NCBI GenBank assembly: GCA_014529385.2
Contig: CM043942.1
Span: forward strand, 30,406,969 to 30,470,968
Direction of reading: 5' to 3'
DNA length: 64,000 bases
Origin: Adiantum capillus-veneris
Lineage: Eukaryota > Streptophyta > Polypodiopsida > Polypodiales > Pteridaceae
Of this stretch, positions 46,060 to 57,512 are shown one piece after another. The notes beneath the pieces are model-generated. The model saw nothing but the letters and a program-made list of their open reading frames with translations. It had not been told where the DNA came from and did not search any database. The translations under genes were made by a program, and so were the position numbers. How positions within the stretch are numbered: the stretch's first letter is position 1; the number at the start of each line of letters is the position of its first letter.

Positions 46060-48929
46060 TTCAAGTCTCTACTTTTCCAATTCCGCGTTTGGGTATGTCA
46101 TCCACCTCTGTTCTTGTGTTTGGTTGTTCTTTAACCTAGCTTCGTAAGCTCTCATCAGTGCGTCCAATGGTTCGTGTACTTTGTCGACTAGCACTCATCC
46201 CTCTGAGCTTAAGCTCGTTGTTTCTTTGATACTCTTTTGTTTCGTTCTTTCCGGGCTCATCTCTCGTTTCCCGTTTTGACTCTCAAGTTTTTCTAATCTA
46301 GCTTTAGTTTGCTTTAGTTCCTCAGCTAGAATAGCTTCTTCACGTTCTTTTCTCAACTTCATGCGTGCTTTTCTAGCTTTCCATGTGTTTTTCCGACTCC
46401 GCGGTCCTTGACTAACCACTTCAGTCGCTAACTTTCCATTCTCAGGTTCTCTAGTGGTTTTCTTAGCTTGAGCTCTAGTAACAACTTGCGTTGGTATCAG
46501 AGTTTCATTTTAAAACCCACTGCTGGTAGGAATAGTTTCTAGCATATTCAATGTCGTCTTTTGCACTTTGTTTGGATTCTTTGAACAATCCTCAATGAAG
46601 TGGGTAACCCCACACTCAGTGCAATAAGCGTTTATTCTAATGATTTCCATATGTGGGCAAACATTCATCAGATGGTCACCTCCACATTTGTAACAGGGTC
46701 CTAGTGCTGATCGTGGTCCTACCTGATTCGTCCTTTGTGGATAGGATGGTCTCTGTCCTGCTAACCCTCCATGAGCTATGAACATCAAGGTTCTTGCGTC
46801 CATATTGTATCTCTCTTCATCAGAAGCACTTGTAACTGTTGGTGTTCCAACATTCCCCATCATGCCCCATGGTTCTGGTTGTTTGGGTTCTTCTGGTGGG
46901 TAATACACTGTCAGAGACATGTGTGCACCCGATTCTTCGTAATAGGCTTGAACAGGCACTAAGGCTTGTTCTTCCTGATCCTCTAAGGTTGGTGCATATC
47001 TAATGCCCACTGGTCTTGCTCCTGGTAAAGGTGGTTGTTGTCCCAATACCGGTTGCGGTCTTTCTATCCCCATAGGTCCCGGTACATTTCCCGTTGGGTA
47101 TCGAGGTACTGGATGTATCTGAGGTGGTGCTAATTGAGCAGGAGGTGCATACTGGCGCTCCCTTACATACCCTTTGTTGTAATAACACTCCTCTGTTGGA
47201 TGATTTGTCCATTTTTGTTCAATAGCACACCGTTTCAGTGTTTTTGGCAATGGTTTTTGGTATGGTGCCATCCTTTTTAGAGCATCTTCTATCATTTGCT
47301 CTACATTTGGCATGGTTGTTGTTTGAACATTCTTTTTAGTGGTAGTCTCGCTCGCTACGGAGGAGGAGCTACTGGATGCAAAATCTGTATCCGCTGACAC
47401 CTCTCCATAAACCGTACAGTTATCCACTAAGTACAATGCTTCTCTCGTTACTTGCTCGAAACTTGTACAAGCTTTCAAGTGCAAGTCCTTCTTGAGAGTG
47501 TCGTTCCTCAGTCCCTCAATAAAGAGAACATATAGTCTGTCATCTTGTGGTCGTTCATGTACCGGACATCTCTCAATGTATTGTTTGAAGCGAAGTGAAG
47601 CTTCCTTCACTTTTTCATGTTCTCTCTGTTTGAAAGCATATATTTGTGAGACCGTATTCTGCTTAATCCCTCGTTTTGAGAATTCCTCAGCAAACTCTCT
47701 TAGCAAATGGTCAATGTCATGGAATCCCCCTATGTTCATTGGTTGAAACCAGGTCAATGCAGTACCTTCTAGGGTAAGACCAAATCCCTCGTATTGTGTA
47801 TGGAAATCTGTTATCTGCTCAGCTCTTTAGACTTGCTTAAAGAGTGACACATGTGCATACGGATCTCCTGAACCACCATACTTCTTTGGCATACACATTT
47901 CGTACTTGAGATGGTCTCATACGTCTATGATCTGCTACCAATCTCGTTGCTCCTGTGTCTCGGCTAAAGCTTTCTCTAGCATCATGGACTTCATGGGTTA
48001 CCCTTGTCGGTTCCTCTGCCCTGAATCTACTACTGGGAGGTAAATGTGATGGTTCCGCTTCAAACCTTGGACCTGGAGTGGTATAGGTGGGGATTGGAAC
48101 GGCACTACCTCGATTCGTCTCCATTGACTCTCTGGAATGTAATGATCCCATTGGTCCGAGCTTCGAGTCCCAAGGTTGACTGAAAGAGTCAGCAACCTGA
48201 GTTCTTTGTCCTCCTGTTGTAATTGAGTTTTGCACTCCAGTTGTTGGTGCTGGTCTATGTGAGCTAGAAGTAACATAATACTGATGTAGTGGTCCCCCAA
48301 AGCATGTATATCCTTCTAATTCTTTCTTGCCCTTCCGATCCCTCTGTGTAGGTAAAGACATAGAGTCTTTTTTTGTCTGTCAACTCTCCGGTGTAGGGTT
48401 CTTCACATCTATAATAGAGATCTTGCTCCCCATTATTATATTTGTATAGCCCCACATAGATGTTATCAGTGTTGATCCTTGTAGTTTCATTCTCTCTTCT
48501 TAACCTCGCATTAGGGAAGTTCATTATTGGTGCTTTCTCCTCGAGTTCTTCATCTATTTTGGCTTTGGTGCCCATCAATCCCCACTTGTCCACAATGTTA
48601 GGGTTTAGGACTACCAAGTACATGGTACCCTCGTCATCTAGATATCTATCTCCGCTATAGCTCACAGGCACTAAGTCCTTGAACTCACTAGGTCTATCTT
48701 CTATCTTTACACAATAGCGGTCCATTCCATCTTTGTAGATCTTGGCACCTTGCTCATTGTCATACTGGTATTTTATGAACAATAGCTTCATGGTGGCGGA
48801 AGGGTTTGATGATCCTGCTGCCATATTTTCTCTGTTGTTCCTGTTCGAGTGTTCGGTGAAAATCTCGTAAGACCTCTCCGAAGAAGTATCAGAAACACTT
48901 CCTTCAAAGATCGGCTCTAATGGTTGCAC
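46060..48929 (-). pseudogene. N gag, disrupted
   Basis: The sense frame starts near MQPLEPIFEGSVSDTSSE. The capsid region reads KYGGSGDPYAHVSLFKQV, then LTLEGTALTWFQ and a segment with EASLRFKQYIERCP and YVLFIEGLRN, the usual retrotransposon gag pattern. Two zinc knuckles follow: CYKCGGDHLMNVC and CTECGVTHFIEDC, both CX2CX3HX4C, one residue shorter than the standard CX2CX4HX4C. A Lys/Arg-rich segment (KARKARMKLRKEREEAI) leads to PR1. Lesions: a frameshift at an A7 run (about 48369-48375), a stop at 47827-47829, a stop after TSSGF (46510), a TGA near 46195 and a stop near 46070. Gag normally builds the particle and packages RNA. Confidence 0.8.
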
Positions 48930-50145
48930 CTAACTTTGGTTTACACTTCCCTCGGTTGATATGACACTTGCTGGTTCCCCTTGTTTTGGTTGATTATTCC
49001 GGAGATTCCTGCCCGATCTCAAATTCATCAATTCCCCTAAAGGACTGTAACTTTTCCATCTCGGCAATTTGTTTTCCCCAAGTTTTTGTGGTCAGAATTG
49101 ATCCAAACTGACTGATACTTGGTCAATTGTTTAATCTTGTCAGTTGGACAACTTCTGTTTCATCAAGTGAGAATTTTGTCGCAGTTATGCTGAAAAAGAT
49201 ATTATACGCGTATGATGTCTTTTTTTCACAGATTTTGACTATTTTGGTTATGCTCACTCTCAGTGGCCCCTTTATGCTCTGTTCACTCACAAAATTCAGT
49301 TTGAACTCTGTTTGAGCAAGTTATGGCTAATTTAGGCTTTTCTTGGCAATTTTCCGCTTTTGACTTGTTTTTTGGGTCAATTGTTATCCAAATGCGATGA
49401 AACTTGAAATATAACCTCTAGACAGCTATTACAATGGATCTGTGTTAGCAAAGTATCAGAATATGTCCAAAATTAGGTCAAAGACATCATACGCGTATGA
49501 TGTCTTTTTCATCAATTTGGGTCCAAACTTGATATTTATGCTTCCTACAGTGCCTGTAACAATCTTGTCAGGTCAGATATAAAAAATAAGCAGTGAAAGT
49601 GCCAAAAGACATTATACACGTATGATGTCTTTTATCCCAGATTTTGACTATTTTTTGTTTTAAGCCTTCTCCAATGTTTATAATTGAGTTTCAAGTGTTT
49701 TTGTCAGGTTTGAATGTAAAAACAAAATTTGAATCCAAAATTTCCTATTCTTTGCGTTTCTTGGACTCCGACTTATCTTTTTGGGTTTCTTTGAGTGTTA
49801 ATGCTCTTGTTTTAAGTTGATCTTAGGGTAAAACCCCCCTTCTAAACACTCTGGCAATGTCAAATTTTCAATTTTAGTCTCCGTTTAGGTCCTAAGACAT
49901 CATACGCGTATGATGTCTAAAGTTGCAGATTTTCAGTTTTTCAGCACAGAACTCTTCCAATAGCTCTTTTAAGTGCTCAGCAACAATCAGTTACACAGAA
50001 AATTTTTCTGAACTTTGTTTATTGCATATTTCACTACCAAAGCGACTTTTTCAGTGATCTAACATGCAATCAAACACATCAAGCAAATAGAACACCAATC
50101 GATAGCTCTAGATCAGGATCAAATCAGGCCCTACCTATGCTACTT
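48930..50145 (-). other. N leader between the 5' LTR and gag
   Basis: About 1.2 kb without a gene. It holds four palindromic repeats (49197-49918). No primer binding site is recognisable next to the LTR remnant. Confidence 0.7.
49197..49918. repeat. Palindromic repeat array 2 (4 copies, before gag)
   Basis: Copies lie at 49197-49220 (three changes in the left half), 49482-49505 (exact), 49607-49630 (two changes, one in the CGCG centre) and 49895-49918 (exact). Distances are 285, 125 and 288. The spacers resemble those of array 1; for example, both contain related GTTTG, CAAGTT-TGG and CTTGGCAA words after a palindrome (about 40420-40480 and 49290-49355). Confidence 0.93.
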
Positions 50146-50700
50146 CTAATGTGTAGCTCTACTCGTTGTGGTTCTATAGATATGCTGCACGCTCTATTCC
50201 GACACACGAGTTGGAAGAAAACTCACACCGAAGCTCGTAGGAACTTACCACACGTAGAAGCCGATAGCGCGCACTCTTGGTATCTGTGCGTAGCTCTCAC
50301 CGTTGCTAACACAATGGCGGTGTCGCTTCTCCAATGGCGGCCCCGTAGCTCGCGTAGCAAGAAGATGAGACTCTCTCTCTCTCACTCTCAGACACAGTCA
50401 CGGCGCTCAAAAACTCACTTTGATTAATAAAAACTGAATCTCCTTTAGGTTACAAAACTTTGGCTTATATACCTCAGCCTTGGAGGTGAGAACATCTCTA
50501 ATTATTTACATCAACAGGTGAAATTACTTCGGGATTACAAGCTGGAAACTCAATTGAGTCCCGTTACTTAATGAATGGCTCAAATCAAAATTAATGTCGA
50601 AAAGACATTTATTACAATCAATGGTTACAAAATGATGGGTGTGAGCAAAAATGTGGGTGTGATCCTCTGCTGGCTCAACACTTCCTCTGCTGGCTCAACA
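50146..50700 (-). repeat. N 5' LTR, truncated
   Basis: 555 bp matching 36280-36831 of the 3' LTR at about 98-99 percent by eye, including the TATA box (50464-50471). The last 401 bp of the LTR (sense U5 end) and the primer site are missing; the join is at CTAATGTG. Confidence 0.85.
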
Positions 50701-50705
50701 TACAC

Positions 50706-53580
50706 CATGCAGTTCATTTGTTAATACGGCGTCGATGCCTAGTAGCACAGTGCCCCCAACTATACCTACATGTATGTATCAATCATATGCACTTGTCGTA
50801 CCTCAGCCTCATGTAGCTCCTACACCTCCGATTATTCGAAGAGCTTACAATCCACAATGGCATTATCCAAGCTCTTATACAAGTGGAGCCATGCCATTTA
50901 ATAATAACATGCCATATCAGGCACCCCCTATGCCTAGGGCCACGCCTGTAAACTTTGGACCACCGTCTGGTACACCACCATACGAAATATGGGACCTAAG
51001 AGCCGCGCGTATGCCAAGGCCAAGGCCAACTGCCATCTCACATGTGGTTCCAGGAGCACATACACCTATTATACCTGCTCAAATAGGAGATTTGGCAGCA
51101 TTTTCTCAAACTATTGGTCGCTCTATTACGGAAAACATGCGTAATGCACCTGATAGAGAGCCTAGGAGCAAGGCAGTTCAAGTAGCTAAGCTCACACAGA
51201 AATTCAGTGGAGACGGAGATGCTAGAAAGCATATGGAAGTCTTTGAACATGTGTGTGATTCCTTGGAAGAGCACAATGAGCTACATAAGTGTAAGGCTTT
51301 GAGTTTGACCCTAAGCGGAAAGGCTGGAGATTGGTATAGAACCTTAAGAGTAGAAGAGAAAACGATCTACTCGACTCTTAGGAGATTGTTCTTAAAAGAA
51401 TACATACGAGAGGGAGTACTTTGGGGTGTAGCCTCTCAGCTCCAGAAAGCCCAACGAGAAGAATGTGAATCCGTGAGAGACTTCATTAATCGCCTAAAGA
51501 ATTTGAATTCTCGATGCAATCCAAACGAGCGATTCAACAACAACCAATTGCTCGATAGATTCATTAGGGGACTACGACATGAAAGTATTTATAATGGCCT
51601 AGTCATTAGAGGTATCACTACTTGGGAAGCAGTCACCATGAATGCAATCCAATTGGAGGATAATTTAATGATTGCAGGAGAAAGAGTGTCCGCCGAGCCG
51701 AACTCTAGTAGCTCATAAGCGTCAGGGCATGAGACAATGAAGATAAAGCCAATCGTGAAAGAGCAAACGATATCTGAGATGACTTTGGCAGATCTCACCA
51801 AGGCCATCCAAGAAAGCCTTAGGGGTAATCGTGCTCCACAAAACACTCATATGTATCCAAGAAGGGAGCAGCAATGGTGCTCAATCTGCTTGGGCCCACA
51901 TACTACGAGTGAATGCCCTACTTTCAGAGTAAAGTTTAACGGGACTTGTAACGCGTGTGGTAGGTATGGCCATCAAGCGAAGGATTGCCTAATGCTTAAA
52001 CGCATCATGGAAAATAGACCGCCTATAGCTTGGGTAGACTCACCTTGAGTTCCTGCATTGATGCCCACCCCACCCATGGAGCAACAGTTGCCATTACAGC
52101 ACATGGTCCCTAGAACCCAAAATGTGGTCCAAACCACACCGTTGCCACCTCCAGTGCTAGGACCGCAACCCCCTCATCCAAGAGTTACACCTATGAACCA
52201 AATAGGTTGCGAGTCATCTAGTACTTATGTAGATTGCAAAGAGGACATAGACTCTAGTATCACCTATGGAGTCGACATGCTTGAGGAGTGTCCCATGTAC
52301 TATATGGAAGACCATTGGGGACAAATCAAACCGGTATATCAAGCTACTGCGCTAGCAGCAAGAGGCCAAAACACTAATAGTTTTGCCAGGAGACCACCTC
52401 TTCAGTGCTACGAATGTGGTGGACCACATCGAGTAGCTGAGTGTCCCATTAGAATGCAAAAGAATGCTGCACTAATGCAAACAAGTCAAGGGAGTGCATT
52501 GGCAATGCCAGTACTCACTTGTAATCGTTGTGGCATAGATCATTTGATCGCACAGTGTCCTAACAATCCAAACGCACCGAAAATCACACCATTGAACATA
52601 ATAGAGATTGTTGATGGGACACCACCAACTATAAACATAGCACCAGTGAATGCACTCACACGGTCGATGCTCCAAAAGCAAAATTACATCCTCGAAGAGA
52701 GAGATGCTGCATCCATTGGCCGAGCGAGAAAGAAGAAAACACGAAGAAAGAAATCCCTTAATGCTTCTAGCTCAAAACCTAGTTCAAAGACTAACATAGG
52801 GACAGGAGAGGATCCCGTGTATATGAATGACCCTGAGGATGACACAGGTTCGATAGAGACCACGGAGACCAAAACTATTACTACAAAGGAAAAAGCCAGT
52901 GAGGAGGATCACGAGAGGGAATTACGACGAACACCAAAAGAGTATTCAAAGTTAAACCACCCAGTTGCGAACCCCCAAGATAAGCCACGAGAGACAAAAA
53001 ATGAAGATTGCAAGAGAAAGATTGGAACCTATCCAAACCCAACAATGGAAATTGAACGAGTCCAACAACTGAGGGGTTTGGTGGAAGAAACTCAACGAAC
53101 ATTAAAACCTGAACCCAAACATATCCAGATGTCGAACATAGTGTTTCCCACACAAGTTCAACCTCACAAGAACTACAGGACGTTAGCTATACCCAATATC
53201 ATTCGGGAAGAGAGTGAGGGTAGGACATATGAAAGTGGACACACACCTTTCCTACTAGAGAGAATGTTTGGTGAGGGAATGCCCGACCCCCTCGAGGAAG
53301 TGGAGATTCCATCTTCACCATTCTCTTGTCAGGGTCCTACGTCCCACAAGATGCCATTAAATGTTGCCAAATTGATGGATTTCATGTCTTCAGAAGTTAG
53401 AACCACCATCATGTCCAAACTATATAAAGACCCCGAGCTAGTCTCAGCTCTTCGAGCCTTCCTCAATGGAGAATTACAGGCTGGATTACCACAGTTTGCA
53501 CATATGAACAAACCTGACTCGGTAATGAATGATGAGGAACATTTAGCACCACCATCCGACCTAGCGGGACATGAATCTGT
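50706..53580 (+). pseudogene. E2 gag, C-terminal part (after the N insertion)
   Basis: The frame resumes at CSSFVNTASMPSS and continues through a Pro-rich stretch into the capsid domain (KFSGDGDARKHMEVFEHV, SGKAGDWYRTLR, ESVRDFINRLKNLNSRCNPN, LLDRFIRGLRHE). Four zinc knuckles follow: CSICLGPHTTSEC (about 51878), CNACGRYGHQAKDC (about 51947), CYECGGPHRVAEC (about 52406) and CNRCGIDHLIAQC (about 52520). Three have the short CX2CX3HX4C spacing and one the standard spacing. Nuclear-type basic and acidic linkers follow. Stops at 51716-51718 (CAA to TAA by comparison with E1) and 52046-52048 (GGA to TGA) break an otherwise continuous gag-protease frame. Confidence 0.9.
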
Positions 53581-54829
53581 AATTGAAGTACCCGTTAACA
53601 AGTTGGGGCAATACTTTGAAGGTAATGTATCTAATGCTACTCTACCAATCACTATTAAAGGATTAACTGTAAAGGGGGTCCTTGACGGTGGTGCGGGAGT
53701 CAGCATGGTGACAAAGAGTTGTTGGGAGTCTATGGGGCGACCTCACCTTGAAGCCACAAGCGTAGTGGTAAAAATGGCTAATGGATCTATTGTTACGCCT
53801 ATTGGAATGCTAAAGGATCTCAGAATCAAGGTCTTGGGACACAAGGTAAGGCAGACTTTCATTGTTATGGATTTTTCCAAGCATCCTATGTCATTTGAGA
53901 TGATCTTAGGGCGTCCATTCATGAGGGAAGCAAAAATGGTGCATGACTGGTCCAAAAACCACGTCTACTTACAGTTCCAAGACTCTGTCATTCGAGTTGA
54001 TCTTTTAAGTGGTCGAACGCATCCTCTAGGAAATAAATTCATCATTGATAATCGATCAGACACAACAATTCACTCAGCTCCATTACAGTATTGTTACACG
54101 TGTAACGAAGAAACAGATATTGGGGAGAACTCTCCTTATATGGATATCCTACCTGGAATGGCTGAGTCAGACAATGTCAATTGGGTACACCTAGCGGAAA
54201 CTATAGATACATGGGGAGCTAGAGGAACAACTTGGGTAACACTAGATGGGGAAGAGATACCACACATTGCACCAGTAAACATGTTAGGTGTAGCGCATGT
54301 AACATCCGATGATAAGAAAGAGGCACACCTACCTGAGAGTGAAACCGATGATTCCTCAAAGGCTTCAGGCCAATACACATCAGAAACGGAATCTCAGGGA
54401 GAAATGCATTCAGAACCTGAGGAAACATCGAGTGAACCAAGTATAGAAACTGAACACTCAAGGCCTAGTACGACCATCTATGGTAATTTATATGAGAGTG
54501 AAGAAGATACAAGCGAAGACCTATCAGGCGAGTCGAGTTCAAACATTTACCAAAATCAAAACCTTAACAAGAAACAAAGGTCATATAAGAGACGACGATA
54601 TCGAGCAAATGTGAGAGCTAGGATAAACAAGGAAAGATCTACTGCAGAATGGCTTAACTATCTAGGGGCATGTGATGCTCATCGAAAGCTAGTAGACCAT
54701 TGGGGTGAACATCTCCAGAGTGTCATGTGGTGCAGCCCGCGACCCATTGACCTCGCTCAACTGGAGTTTACAGAGTCGAAACTGAGTCGAACTATAAGAA
54801 GACGTCAAAACCGAGAGTTAGCACAATAA
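53581..54829 (+). pseudogene. E2 first protease (PR1) and linker to RT
   Basis: The sequence VNKLGQYFEGNVSNATLPI leads to the retropepsin site VLDGGAGVSMV (Asp codon at 53684-53686). The catalytic block reads D-G-G-A where N has D-S-G-A, so the conserved Ser/Thr is Gly and activity is doubtful. VVKMANGSIVTPIGML, FIVMDFSKHP and EMILGRPFMREAKM complete the fold. A long acidic Ser/Glu-rich linker follows, then a basic segment (KKQRSYKRRRYRANVRARIN). A TAA at 54827-54829 is in frame with RT, so it is a nonsense mutation inside one gag-pol frame. Confidence 0.85.
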
Positions 54830-56185
54830 CAAAAGGAGGCAGAACTAAAAGAAAGGTCTCTGTTAGGACAAGAGCCTGCTGACTTACATACGGCTCCTGA
54901 ACATTTTAAATCTTATACCACGGGGGAGCGAAAGGTTGTGTATGCCAAAGCCCAACAAATACCTACCAATGGAAGCAGGGGAGTCTATGATGGTCCACCG
55001 GTAGTTAAAGAGATAGAACTAGCAGAACCAGGTGAGGAGTCTAAACCAGTCTTTATTGCTCAAGACCTTACCGAAACTGAAGAGACTGTACTTAAGGAGC
55101 TCCTCAAGGAATACAAGGATATCTTTGCTTGGACATATCATGACATGAAGGGCGTTCCACCTTCTGTGGTGCGACATACAATTCCCATGATCAACACCGC
55201 TAAACCCGTCCAGCAACGACCCTATCCAATGAATCCTAAGTACGCCAAAATTGTACAAGAGGAGATTGAAAAACTTATCCAATGTGGATTCATATACCCT
55301 ATTGAGCACTCAGAATGGGTTTCTCCAATAGTCATTGTGCCAAAAAAGAATGGGAAACTAAGAGTGTGCATGGACCTCAAGAAAGTTAATGCAGCCACTA
55401 GGAGAGATCAGTATCCCTTGCCATATTCAGAACATGTGCTTGAAAGATTTGCGGGCAAGGAAGCTTATAGCTTTTTAGATGGGTACTCTGGTTACAATCA
55501 AATCACAATTGCATTAGAGGACCAAGCTAAAACTGCTTTTATCACAGAGTTTGGAGTGTTTGCATTTCGTGTTATGGCTTTTGGCTTAACAAATGCCCCT
55601 GCTACATTCCAACGATTAATAAACACTGCGTTTAAAGAATTTCTAAGGGAGTTTTGTGAAGCTTTCCTAGACGACCTTTGTGTTTATTCTTCTTGGGAGA
55701 AGCATTTGTTATATCTACGAAAAATATTTGAAAGGTGCAAATTTTATCGCATCTCACTGAACCCTTTCAAATGCCAATTTTGGGTTAAGCATGGAGTCAT
55801 TCTAGGGCATATAGTGTCCAAGAACGGGATATCCACATATGAGAGTAAGATTAAAGCCATTGCCGATTTGCCACCACCTACTAACTATAAAGGAGTTCAA
55901 AGATTTATGGGCCATGTTGGTTATTATCGAAGGTTTATTTTAAACTTTGCCGAGATAGCGCGTCCATTGTACAAGCTTCTTATCGAGTTTCAATGGATGG
56001 AAGAATGTCATCAATCTTATGAGTTATTAAAGAAGGCCCTAACAAGTGCTCCAATCCTACGAACACCTCATTGGAATGTACCTTTTCATGTGCATATTGA
56101 TGGATCAAATTTTGCTATTGGGTGTGTTCTAACTCAACCAGGAGAACATAAATTGGACTACCCTATGGAGTTTGGTGTCAATTAG
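54830..56185 (+). pseudogene. E2 reverse transcriptase, intact domain, with truncated RNase H
   Basis: The frame contains all RT blocks: VVRHTIPMINTAKPVQQRPY, SEWVSPIVIVPKKNGKLRVC, FLDGYSGYNQITIALEDQ, VMAFGLTNAPATFQRLI, the active site CEAFLDDLCVYSS (55664-55678) and GHIVSKNGISTYESKIKAI, followed by the thumb/connection GYYRRFILNFAEIARPLYKL. RNase H starts (VHIDGSNFAIGCVLTQPGEH) but is cut after HKLDYP, where the sequence jumps into PR2. The rest of RNase H and the whole integrase are gone. Copying of element RNA to DNA would be its role; the polyprotein around it is broken. Confidence 0.92.
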
Positions 56186-57267
56186 GGAAACCAATCCTAT
56201 CCCCGAGTACGATGCAAGTCAAGGGCATTAATAAAAAGAAAACTGGTATTTTTGGAGTCCTTCAGACCCCTGTTGTCTATGACAATGGAAGCATAGTGCA
56301 GAGGTTTCTAGTCATACTCGCGGGAGCTATGGAAGGCAACGTAAACCTGGGACGCACGTGGATGTTGGCAACCAAATGCACTATTGATTGGGATACTGGT
56401 AGTGTCACGACGCGACCACCGACTCTTACCCCTATCATTCAAGCAAAGTCACCTACGTTGCAAACTCTAGCAAAGTTGAAGGATAGCCAACATTCACAAG
56501 CCAAGGTGGTTAACTCGTCTTTGCCGGCTACCCATGAACCTAGCACTTCAACACTTGTAGTTGTAGCAAGTAGTAATATTGCAAGTACTCAACCTGCACG
56601 ACCTAAGAGTACATATCAATGGGTCCCTAAGGCCTTACTTCCAACTACCTCAATCCTCCCATCCATTCCAAGAAAAAATTTCCCTAGAAAACCAAGAGCG
56701 CGCCATAGGAGAGTCAAGACCAAATCACGATGGATTCCAAAATGACTATTAGAAGCCCAAGGCTACTGTGATGGAAATGAGCAAATTTGGGTACCTAAAC
56801 GTAAAATGTGTCCTTCCCTATCGACAACAAACCCATATGAGTCAAACAGTGTAACGCTAAAGCCAATGGCAGACCGTGGGAAGGGAAAGATCACAGAATG
56901 CTACACACCTAGTCCAGAGCTAGTTTGGGCTCCAAGGCAAAACCAATTTATTCCACCTAGCTCAGGAAGGGGGGAGTTCCATGAAGCTTCTAGCTCCTCA
57001 TGTAATACATCCATAGAGGTAAAAGCTTCTACACAGCCTCCATCTATAGTAGTAGACCTCCATGAAGCTACAAAAGAATCCACACCTCCCAGTGTTCAAG
57101 AATCACCTGATGAACCACTTCAAGTTCGATCCTGGGAGAGTACCTTACCACCCTTGCAACTTGATGAGGCACCTAGGGTAATAGAAAACTACTGGCAAAA
57201 ATCCTCACCTATTACCAACTGGAACAATTGGTTTCAAAGGGTGACGACATCATTTCAAACGGTATGA
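56165..57267 (+). pseudogene. E2 second protease (PR2) remnant and W-x-P-K tail
   Basis: At the deletion junction the PR2 frame begins at YGVWCQLGKP; the catalytic D-T-G-A that E1 shows just upstream (as DTRA) is lost. MQVKGINKKKTGIFGVLQTP, NVNLGRTWMLATK (the LG-[RQ]-x-W block) and CTIDWDTGSVTT follow, matching the C-terminal half of a retropepsin and of N's PR2. The tail has Ser/Thr/Pro-rich sequence with TYQWVPKALL, SRWIPK, QIWVPKRK and LVWAPRQ. A stop at 56743-56745 interrupts it. It ends PITNWNNWFQRVTTSFQTV, conserved in E1. Confidence 0.78.
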
Positions 57268-57482
57268 TCTACCCAAGGAAGGGGGGAGTGTTTGTGGACA
57301 TCCATCATTCACTTGCTTCCCTCGCAACCTTTCTCCCTGACTTCTTAATCTCCAATCTTAGGGAATGTATATATAAAGCCTTATACTCACAAAAACAAGA
57401 TAAAAAGTAAAAGAGCAAGAGCCATAACAAAAATCATAAAAACAAATTATGCACAAGAACACGACCCTTGTAATATTTGCAC
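57268..57482 (+). other. E2 spacer with candidate intron end
   Basis: Non-coding by comparison with E1. A TATATAAAG word at 57370-57378 might act as an internal promoter, but this is unsupported. Confidence 0.4.
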
Positions 57483-57483
57483 T

Positions 57484-57510
57484 CTAACCATCATCTATTT
57501 GCGTGTACAG
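57484..57510 (+). promoter_or_regulatory. E2 candidate branch point and 3' splice acceptor
   Basis: CTAAC at 57484-57488, a T-rich stretch (ATCTATTTGCG) and TACAG ending at 57510, then AT and the small ORF's ATG. E1 has CTAAC, CTCTATTTGTG and CATAG in the same order and spacing. Confidence 0.5.
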
Positions 57511-57512
57511 AT

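Larger units (their letters stand above)
35879..50700 (-). mobile_element. N: Ty3/gypsy-type element with two protease domains and palindrome arrays
   Basis: Minus-strand element of 14.8 kb. Sense order: truncated 5' LTR (50146-50700), leader with four palindromes, gag, open frame with PR1, integrase C-terminus, PR2 and W-x-P-K tail, non-coding region with five palindromes, long 3' ORF, polypurine tract, and full 3' LTR (35879-36831). RT, RNase H and the integrase core are missing, so it is non-autonomous. The shared LTR part differs at about 1-2 percent by eye. It is related to the E family in gag knuckles, dual protease layout and tail motifs. Confidence 0.93.

Noticed and set aside
40322-49918. 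CRISPR-like array of regular palindromic repeats
   Set aside because: Spacers are 100-260 bp, the context is a plant LTR element with no cas genes, and spacers are related to each other.
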